From the NCBI GenBank assembly GCA_031289865.1, contig JAITOQ010000226.1, forward strand, positions 1 through 6,284: DNA of 6,284 nucleotides. The letters are read 5' to 3'. The notes beneath the pieces were generated by a model. That model was not told the DNA's origin. It saw only the letters and a program-made list of their open reading frames with translations, and did not search any database. This DNA comes from Clostridiales bacterium (GTDB lineage: Bacteria; Bacillota; Clostridia; Christensenellales; JAISNN01). The number at the start of each line of letters is the position of its first letter. The first letter of the stretch is position 1. Both the position numbers and the translations under genes were made by a program. This document shows positions 1 through 4,168 of the stretch, piece after piece.

Positions 1-1002
1 CTCGGAATCTCTCCCGACATCATTATAGCGCGCTCCGACGAAAAAATCCCGAACGAGATAAAGGACAAAATCGCGCTTTTTTGCAACGTCCGCAAGGATT
101 GCGTCATAGAGAATCTCACTCTGCCGTGCCTATACGACGCGCCGATTATGCTCAAAAACAACGGACTCGATACGGTGGTTTGCAGACTTTTGGAGCTTCA
201 TACAAAAGAACCGAACGTGTCGTATTGGGAGGAGATGTTAAAAAACGTCTACGCCAGCGAAAAGTCCGTCAAGGTCGCCTTGATCGGAAAATATGTCAAG
301 CTTCACGACGCGTATCTTTCGGTCGCGGAGGCTCTGAAACATGCGGGATATTCCGAAAAGCATAAGGTAGAAATCGATTGGATCGACAGCGAGAGCATCA
401 CAAACGAAAACGCGTCAGAGGTCTTAAAGGATTACGGCGGAATTATCATTCCGGGCGGCTTCGGTTATCGCGGTATAGAAGGGAAAATTGCCGCGTGCAA
501 ATATGCGCGTGAAAACAATCTCCCGTATCTCGGACTGTGTCTCGGAATGCAGATTGCCGTCATCGAATTTGCACGTAATGTCGCGGGAATCGCCGACGCA
601 AACTCAAGGGAGTTTGACGAAAACGGAAAAAATCTTGTCATAGACTTTTTGCCCGATCAGCATTCAAAGATAAAAATGGGTGGGACGCTTCGCCTTGGGA
701 AATATCCGTGCAAGGTAAAAATCGGGACGGATATGTATCGCGCCTACGGCAAGGAAGCTATCAGCGAACGCCACCGCCACCGTTACGAATTTAACAACGA
801 TTACCGCGGGCGTTTGGAGGGCTTGGGGCTTACGGTCTGCGGAACGTCACCGGACCTAAATATAGTCGAGGCGGTAGAAATCACCAAAAACGACTTTTTC
901 GTCGGCGTGCAGTTCCACCCCGAATTTAAATCACGACCGAATAATCCGCACCCGCTTTTTGTCGGTTTTATCAAAGCCGCAATCAACAGAAGCGAGAAAT
1001 AA
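1..1002 (+). CDS. pyrG: CTP synthase (glutamine-hydrolysing), 3' part
   Basis: CTP synthase makes CTP from UTP, ATP and glutamine-derived ammonia in the cytoplasm, the last step of de novo pyrimidine nucleotide synthesis. The reading frame is open from base 1, so the 5' end is missing; 333 codons remain. By comparison with E. coli PyrG (545 residues), roughly the first 200 residues of the synthase domain lie outside. Fragment residues 1-85 are the end of the amidoligase domain, recognisable from LGISPDIIIARSDEKIP and the following IALFCNV. From about residue 92 comes the class I glutamine amidotransferase domain: PGGFGYRG near 151-157, the nucleophile Cys180 in GLCLGMQ, and the His306/Glu308 pair in QFHPEF. 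RHRHRYEFNN and SRPNNPHPLF are further family signatures. All three catalytic residues are present and the gene ends normally in TAA. No classical intrinsic terminator with a T-run follows it. An ATG at 148 is internal to the gene and not its start. Identification is near certain. Confidence 0.97.
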   Translation, partial: LGISPDIIIARSDEKIPNEIKDKIALFCNVRKDCVIENLTLPCLYDAPIMLKNNGLDTVVCRLLELHTKEPNVSYWEEMLKNVYASEKSVKVALIGKYVKLHDAYLSVAEALKHAGYSEKHKVEIDWIDSESITNENASEVLKDYGGIIIPGGFGYRGIEGKIAACKYARENNLPYLGLCLGMQIAVIEFARNVAGIADANSREFDENGKNLVIDFLPDQHSKIKMGGTLRLGKYPCKVKIGTDMYRAYGKEAISERHRHRYEFNNDYRGRLEGLGLTVCGTSPDLNIVEAVEITKNDFFVGVQFHPEFKSRPNNPHPLFVGFIKAAINRSEK

Positions 1003-1044
1003 AACACAAGCGTCGCCCCTAATGAAAAACATAGGCGGCATAAA

Positions 1045-1114
1045 ATTCCCCTATGGGGAGGGGTGGCGGCGAATGCCGACGGGGTGGTTAAACGTTGGTA
1101 GTCGGTGAGCCGAC
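1045..1114. repeat. Palindrome-rich, dispersed-repeat-like intergenic element
   Basis: Seen: three small hairpins lie one after another. TCCCC-TAT-GGGGA is at 1047-1059, CGGC-GAAT-GCCG at 1067-1078 and GTCGG-TGAG-CCGAC at 1101-1114. The stretch is G-rich on this strand (ATGGGGAGGGGTGG, then ACGGGGTGG), unlike the AT-rich sequence after it. From memory, boxes of the form CCACCCCGTC...CCACCCCTCC...AGGGGAA recur between genes in many bacterial genomes, so a dispersed repeat is likely. Only one copy is in this window, so repetition itself is not shown. It lies 43 bases after the pyrG stop and could also help end pyrG transcription, but no T-run follows. Confidence 0.4.
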
Positions 1115-1152
1115 GGTATAGTTAATAAAATGAAGTTCCTTATTTGCGTGAA

Positions 1153-1183
1153 GTATTCCACAAAAAGCCGTTCTGTGGAATAC
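1153..1183. repeat. Perfect 10-bp inverted repeat (hairpin)
   Basis: GTATTCCACA at 1153-1162 pairs perfectly with TGTGGAATAC at 1174-1183 around an 11-nt loop. A related direct copy, AGTATTCCCCAAAA at 1196-1209, matches AGTATTCCACAAAA at 1152-1165 in 13 of 14 positions, so the same box occurs three times within 60 bp. There is no T-run after the stem, so a terminator is unlikely. It may be part of a larger dispersed intergenic repeat or a binding site for an unknown protein. Confidence 0.5.
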
Positions 1184-1236
1184 CGAAACAGATAGAGTAT
1201 TCCCCAAAACCCCGATAAATAGAATAATTCAGCCGA

Positions 1237-1262
1237 CGTCATTTTGAGCTTGCGAAGAATCC
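1237..1262. repeat. CGTCATTTTGAG...GAAGAATCC dispersed-repeat motif
   Basis: The stretch starts CGTCATTTTGAGC and ends GCGAAGAATCC. From memory this resembles a very widespread intergenic repeat of the form GTCATTCTGAGC...GCGAAGAATC found in many unrelated bacterial genomes. It is a single copy here, so the call rests on recognition of the motif and not on repetition inside the window. It ends 13 bp before the candidate -10 box of dapL, so any -35 element for that promoter would fall inside or at the edge of this repeat. Confidence 0.4.
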
Positions 1263-1275
1263 AAAACATTAGCTG

Positions 1276-1281
1276 TATAAT
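1276..1281 (+). promoter_or_regulatory. Possible -10 box for dapL
   Basis: A consensus TATAAT lies 40 bases before the dapL start codon. No good -35 hexamer is found at 16-18 bp upstream; the nearest TTG-type match (TTGCGA at 1250-1255) is 20 bp away. The 5' leader from here would be about 35 nt. It is the best promoter candidate in the pyrG-dapL gap but is weakly supported. Confidence 0.3.
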
Positions 1282-1321
1282 AACTAACAAGAAGTAAAAA
1301 TCTAAAACGAGAGGTAATCCC

Positions 1322-2497
1322 ATGAAAATCAATACCAACTATCTCAATCTAAACGAAAGCTATCTTTTCTCGACGATTGCGAGGAAGGTCAACGAATACA
1401 AAGCTCAAAACCCCGACAAGGAAATCATTCGTTTGGGGATAGGCGACGTGACTCTGCCGCTTGTAAAGCCCGTGGTGGACGCGTTAAAAAAGGCAAGCGG
1501 AGAGATGGGGATAAAGGAAACTTTCCGCGGCTACGGCGACGAGCAAGGCTACGGTTTTTTGCGCGAGGCTATCATGAAATACTATGCGGATACAAAGCGC
1601 GTAAACTTAGAGCTCAGCGAAATATTTGTGAGCGACGGCGCAAAGTCTGATATCGGGAATATTCTCGATATTTTTTCAAAGGACAATACCGTATTGATAC
1701 CCGATCCCGTCTATCCCGTTTATGCGGACACAAACGTCATGGACGGACGCAAGACAGTCTATATGCAGGCGACCAAAGAAAACAACTTTTTGCCTCTCCC
1801 CGACGAATCCGTAAAGGCGGATATTATTTATCTGTGTTCGCCGAACAATCCGACGGGTGCGGTATATAACAGAGCGCAGCTGACGGAGTGGGTCGGGTAT
1901 GCGTTAAAAAACAGAGCGGTCATTCTCTTTGACGCGGCTTACGAATGCTTTGTCGCGGACAAGTCGCTCCCGACCTCGATTTTTGAGATAGAGGGCGCAA
2001 AGGAATGCGCGATAGAATTTTGTTCCTTTTCAAAAACCGCGGGCTTTACGGGAACGCGTTGCGGCTATACCGTCGTCCCCAAAGCCCTTATCGTAGACGG
2101 TACTCCTCTCAACAAGCTTTGGCTTCGCCGTCAAACGACGAAATTTAACGGGGTTTCCTATATCGTGCAGCGCGGTGCGGAGGCGGTCTTTTCGCCCGCG
2201 GGTCAGATTGAGATTCGACGCAATATTGAAACCTACATGAACAACGCAAACCTCTTAGATTCCGCTCTCGCCAAAAAAGACGTCTATCACACGGGCGGCA
2301 AAAACTCGCCCTACATTTGGTTTGAATGCTTTGACGGTATGGAGTCGTGGGCTTTCTTTGACTACCTCTTGACCCGTTACGGCTTAGTCGGCACCCCCGG
2401 CGCGGGCTTCGGCTCAAACGGAAAATCCTTCTTTCGCCTAACCGCATTTAACAGCTATGAGAATACCTTGAAAGCGGTGAGTAAGCTGTTGAAATAG
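1322..2497 (+). CDS. dapL: LL-diaminopimelate aminotransferase
   Basis: This is a PLP-dependent fold-type I aminotransferase of 391 residues, within the usual 385-415 range for DapL. DapL converts tetrahydrodipicolinate and glutamate to LL-diaminopimelate plus 2-oxoglutarate in one step, bypassing the succinylase or acetylase branches and feeding lysine and peptidoglycan synthesis in the cytoplasm. The N-terminus (INTNYLNLNESYLFSTIARK, then RLGIGDVTLPL) is typical of DapL. SPNNPTGAVY lies near 173-182, the PLP-contacting Asp204 in ILFDAAYECF, the Schiff-base Lys238 in SFSKTAGFTGTRCGY (with Arg246), and the carboxylate-binding Arg372 in FFRLTAF. The ATG at 1322 has GAGAGG at 1309-1314, seven bases upstream, so the start is secure. 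The preceding 319-bp gap suggests it has its own promoter and is not in an operon with pyrG. It is convergent with the next operon, 77 bases away. A generic aspartate aminotransferase is less likely because the whole length follows the DapL pattern. Confidence 0.92.
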   Translation: MKINTNYLNLNESYLFSTIARKVNEYKAQNPDKEIIRLGIGDVTLPLVKPVVDALKKASGEMGIKETFRGYGDEQGYGFLREAIMKYYADTKRVNLELSEIFVSDGAKSDIGNILDIFSKDNTVLIPDPVYPVYADTNVMDGRKTVYMQATKENNFLPLPDESVKADIIYLCSPNNPTGAVYNRAQLTEWVGYALKNRAVILFDAAYECFVADKSLPTSIFEIEGAKECAIEFCSFSKTAGFTGTRCGYTVVPKALIVDGTPLNKLWLRRQTTKFNGVSYIVQRGAEAVFSPAGQIEIRRNIETYMNNANLLDSALAKKDVYHTGGKNSPYIWFECFDGMESWAFFDYLLTRYGLVGTPGAGFGSNGKSFFRLTAFNSYENTLKAVSKLLK

Positions 2498-2502
2498 TAT
2501 TG

Positions 2503-2577
2503 TAAAATCAAATTCTTTACATAAAAAATTCTACGGTCTTTGATTTAAAGGCGACCTATGGTTAAAGAAAGATTTTA
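2503..2577. repeat. AT-rich imperfect inverted repeat between convergent genes
   Basis: TAAAATC (2503-2509) and TTCTTTA (2513-2519) on the left arm pair with TAAAGAA (2563-2569) and GATTTTA (2571-2577) on the right arm. This gives 14 bp in two blocks with a 3-against-1 internal loop and a 43-nt apical region. Inside it, AAATCAAA (2505-2512) can pair instead with TTTGATTT (2539-2546). It fills almost exactly the gap between the dapL stop and the stop of the convergent Xre gene. It might act as a weak two-way terminator. However, the stem is nearly all A-T pairs, the loop is long and there is no clean T-run, so this is uncertain and could be chance in AT-rich DNA. Confidence 0.3.
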
Positions 2578-3207
2578 TTCCAACAAATCTTCGATACTAC
2601 AGCCGAGTATTTTAGCGAGTGCGTACAGCGTATCGGCTTGCGCTTTGTTGATATCCTTGTTGCGCTGTTCGTACATTTGTACGGAGCGGAGCGATACGCC
2701 CGAAAGGGTGGATAGGACTTGTTGAGAGAGTTGACGGCTTTTGCGGATGGTTTGCAGTTTTGTCGGGTGAGGCGTGGGATTTAGGCGTGCGGAAATTATC
2801 TCCGCCGCTTTTTTCATATCCGCCTCATGCAAGGTAGGGTAGAGGGCGAGGAGTTCCGAAAAGGAAAGTTTGGCGTGAATGTCGGCAAATTTTGCGTCAT
2901 AACGCCACTGATAATAGCCGAGAATCCAACCGCACCAATATTCGGGCGTTTTGGAGAAAAACATTCTGAGCGTAGCGGGTGGAAAGGGCTTTTCGGCGGC
3001 TTCTAAAACGTCACAAAAAAGCTCCGCGCCCGAACGCCCCGCAATATATTTTGGATTGCCTTTTTCAAATTCGGCGGCAAGTCCCGTCGAAACAAAAAGC
3101 TCAAGAATCTCGTCGCCGCTAATTCTGCAAGCGCAGACGGCGTGTTGAAACATATCGCCGAGGGTTTTCATTGCGTTAGCGAGATACGATTCGTTGTATG
3201 CGTGCAT
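2575..3207 (-). CDS. Xre-type antitoxin/repressor candidate with conserved N-terminal domain
   Basis: The protein has 210 residues in two parts. Residues about 150-210 are a Cro/CI (Xre) helix-turn-helix: LQTIRKSRQLSQQVLSTLSG, then VSLRSVQMYEQ as the recognition-helix region, ending LAKILGCSIEDLLE. Residues 1-140 are a separate globular region with FVSTGLAAEFEKGNPKYIAGRSG, TPEYWCGWILGYYQW and LYPTLHEADM. I recognise this pattern from Firmicute proteins linked to DUF3990/DUF3791 loci but cannot name the domain with certainty. It has no signal peptide or membrane segment. It is the second gene of a two-gene operon and its start overlaps the end of the upstream toxin candidate by 32 nt, so translation is probably coupled. 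AGGAGG (plus-strand 3222-3227) is strong but 14 nt from the ATG, longer than ideal. An in-frame stop four codons upstream of the ATG rules out an earlier start. Inference: it neutralises the toxin through its N-terminal part and represses the operon promoter. It could instead be a plain regulator. Confidence 0.8.
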   Translation of the reverse strand: MHAYNESYLANAMKTLGDMFQHAVCACRISGDEILELFVSTGLAAEFEKGNPKYIAGRSGAELFCDVLEAAEKPFPPATLRMFFSKTPEYWCGWILGYYQWRYDAKFADIHAKLSFSELLALYPTLHEADMKKAAEIISARLNPTPHPTKLQTIRKSRQLSQQVLSTLSGVSLRSVQMYEQRNKDINKAQADTLYALAKILGCSIEDLLE

Positions 3208-3880
3208 CGTCGTTTTTTATTCCTCCTCTCAAAATATCCAAAACATACAAGCCGTTGACAGCATTTTGCACCGAAGTTTTGTCTGTCCGCAAGTAATCTT
3301 TTCTTGCCTCCGTGTCACGAAAGGCTCGTTTTGGAAAGTAAATAGCCCTTTCTACTTTTTCGTTGCCTTTATATGTTATATGCTCGAAGGCTTTTTTAGA
3401 CATCAATACGACTTGTTCGCCGAGCTTGCCAAGGAACATTGCGTGCTCTAATTGCGAAAGCGAGATGGTGTTATTCAAAAAATCCTCTGCGAATGAGAAA
3501 TAAGAATCGTCCGCACGGTAGCCGATAATGATATCGGCGTCCGACGCCGCGACGGAGAATTCTTTTAACAGATATTCTTTTGCTTGTGCCGCTAACGGAT
3601 TTGATAAGGTAAAAGTGCGGTTGGCAAGGAGCAACGCCAACCAATTGAGAATAGTGTATCCGCTTCCGGATAAGCACAAAACTGATAATCCGACGGCATC
3701 TAATTCGTATTTATTCACAAATCCGTCGTCCTTTTCGGTACAAGCCCACTCTTTTGCGAGCTCGACGCTCTCTGTGCAATAGAAACCCTTGCCGTAATCG
3801 TTATACGGCTTACCTTTGCCGAATATCGGCTTTTCAATCGCCTCACGCGAACCGTGATACAAAATATAATGCTTTTTCAT
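3176..3880 (-). CDS. DUF3990-like PARP-type ADP-ribosyltransferase, probable toxin
   Basis: The protein has 234 residues from the chosen ATG. The N-terminus reads ILYHGS (His9), then NDYGKGFYCTE (Tyr34) followed by LAKEWA. Further on come DADIIIGYRADDSYF (104-118) and LGEQVVLMSKKAFEHI with Glu145. This spacing and wording matches the H-Y-E triad of PARP/diphtheria-type ADP-ribosyltransferases (YHGS; GKGxYF; E-x-[VI]-V). The whole pattern fits my memory of Pfam DUF3990. Expected activity is transfer of ADP-ribose from NAD+ to a cytoplasmic target; that target is unknown. No signal peptide or membrane segment is seen. An in-frame GTG at 3937 would add 19 residues, but it lies inside the promoter spacer and has no ribosome site. 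The ATG at 3880 has AGGA (plus-strand 3890-3893) nine bases upstream and begins just before the conserved YHGS. It is the first gene of the operon, with the Xre gene overlapping its 3' end. That partner is the main reason for calling it a toxin. The fold is well supported and the toxin role is inferred. Confidence 0.75.
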   Translation of the reverse strand: MKKHYILYHGSREAIEKPIFGKGKPYNDYGKGFYCTESVELAKEWACTEKDDGFVNKYELDAVGLSVLCLSGSGYTILNWLALLLANRTFTLSNPLAAQAKEYLLKEFSVAASDADIIIGYRADDSYFSFAEDFLNNTISLSQLEHAMFLGKLGEQVVLMSKKAFEHITYKGNEKVERAIYFPKRAFRDTEARKDYLRTDKTSVQNAVNGLYVLDILRGGIKNDDARIQRIVSR

Positions 3881-3927
3881 GAGAGAGAATCCTAAATATG
3901 GCAATAGCTCAATAATATTATGCCTAT

Positions 3928-3956
3928 ATTGTATCACTGTAGTGATATATTGTCAA
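3928..3956 (-). promoter_or_regulatory. Sigma-A promoter of the toxin-antitoxin operon
   Basis: Read on the - strand: a perfect -35 TTGACA (plus 3951-3956), a 17-bp spacer, and -10 TACAAT (plus 3928-3933), which matches TATAAT in 5 of 6 positions. Transcription should begin near 3921, giving a leader of about 40 nt before the ATG at 3880. The promoter points straight at the toxin gene. No other promoter for the antitoxin alone is evident. Confidence 0.82.
3932..3947. promoter_or_regulatory. Operator-like perfect inverted repeat inside the promoter spacer
   Basis: TATCACT (3932-3938) and AGTGATA (3941-3947) form a perfect 7-bp dyad with a 2-bp centre. On the - strand it lies almost wholly within the spacer between -35 and -10, overlapping two bases of the -10 box. 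A bound dimer would therefore block RNA polymerase. This size and placement fit an operator for a Cro/CI-type protein, and the obvious candidate is the Xre product of the same operon. The dyad is seen; its use is inferred. Confidence 0.65.
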
Positions 3957-4038
3957 GCAAAAATTTGAATGTATTAAAAATCAAAACTGCAACGGTCGGA
4001 GAAAAGTTGTAAATACTTAGCCCATACCGATAGATTAC

Positions 4039-4067
4039 TTGACTTTTTTTTTGGTATATGGTATTGT
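4039..4067 (+). promoter_or_regulatory. Probable promoter for lgt-pncB
   Basis: TTGACT (4039-4044) is followed by a 17-bp spacer beginning with a T-tract and by TATTGT (4062-4067), matching consensus in 5/6 and 4/6 positions. A start near 4074 would give a leader of 80-95 nt before lgt. It fires away from the toxin-antitoxin promoter; the two -35 elements are about 80 bp apart. Its -10 region shares the 9-mer ATTGTATCA (4063-4071) with the other promoter (3928-3936). Confidence 0.55.
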
Positions 4068-4097
4068 ATCATAGAATTATTTTAATTTGAAGTCGTT

Positions 4098-4135
4098 ATT
4101 AAGTAAAGCCGATTGCGGAGCTTAATCGGAGGCTT
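4098..4135 (+). promoter_or_regulatory. lgt leader with two mutually exclusive stems
   Basis: AAGCC-GATT (4106-4114) can pair with AATC...GGCTT (4124-4127 and 4131-4135), leaving a short GGA bulge and a 9-nt loop. Alternatively ATTAAG (4098-4103) pairs with CTTAAT (4121-4126), which uses part of the same 3' arm. The structures sit just upstream of the AAGGGG ribosome site at 4138-4143. I do not recognise a known riboswitch or leader family. Pairing is seen by eye only and regulation is speculative. Confidence 0.35.
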
Positions 4136-4153
4136 CTAAGGGGTAGGCAGAGC

Positions 4154-4165
4154 ATGTTTCAATAA
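4154..4165 (+). other. Three-codon mini-ORF with the best ribosome site, in frame with lgt
   Basis: ATG TTT CAA TAA lies in the same frame as lgt and is preceded by AAGGGG (4138-4143) at a 10-nt spacing, with a second AGG (4145-4147) six bases away. The TAA is separated from the TTG used as the lgt start by one codon (ATT). If the TAA were a sense codon, the lgt product would begin MFQ-x-ILAATEPW and have a normal ATG start. Options are a mutation or base-call error that removes the natural start, or a tiny leader whose termination lets ribosomes restart at the TTG. Confidence 0.4.
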
Positions 4166-4168
4166 ATT

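Noticed and set aside
1012..1040. Intrinsic terminator directly after pyrG
   Set aside because: CGCCCCTA and TAGGCG can pair only with a bulge, and no T-run follows, so the evidence is too thin.
1051..1338. Open frame of 95 codons on the - strand between pyrG and dapL
   Set aside because: It runs through all three repeat-like elements, has no family resemblance and no convincing ribosome site. Such frames are a by-product of repeat sequence.
2145..2447. Open frame of 100 codons on the - strand inside dapL
   Set aside because: Arg/Pro-rich shadow of the well-supported dapL frame, with no recognisable domain.
3528..3782. Open frame on the + strand opposite the ADP-ribosyltransferase gene
   Set aside because: Antisense shadow of a gene with clear family motifs; no ribosome site or homology seen.
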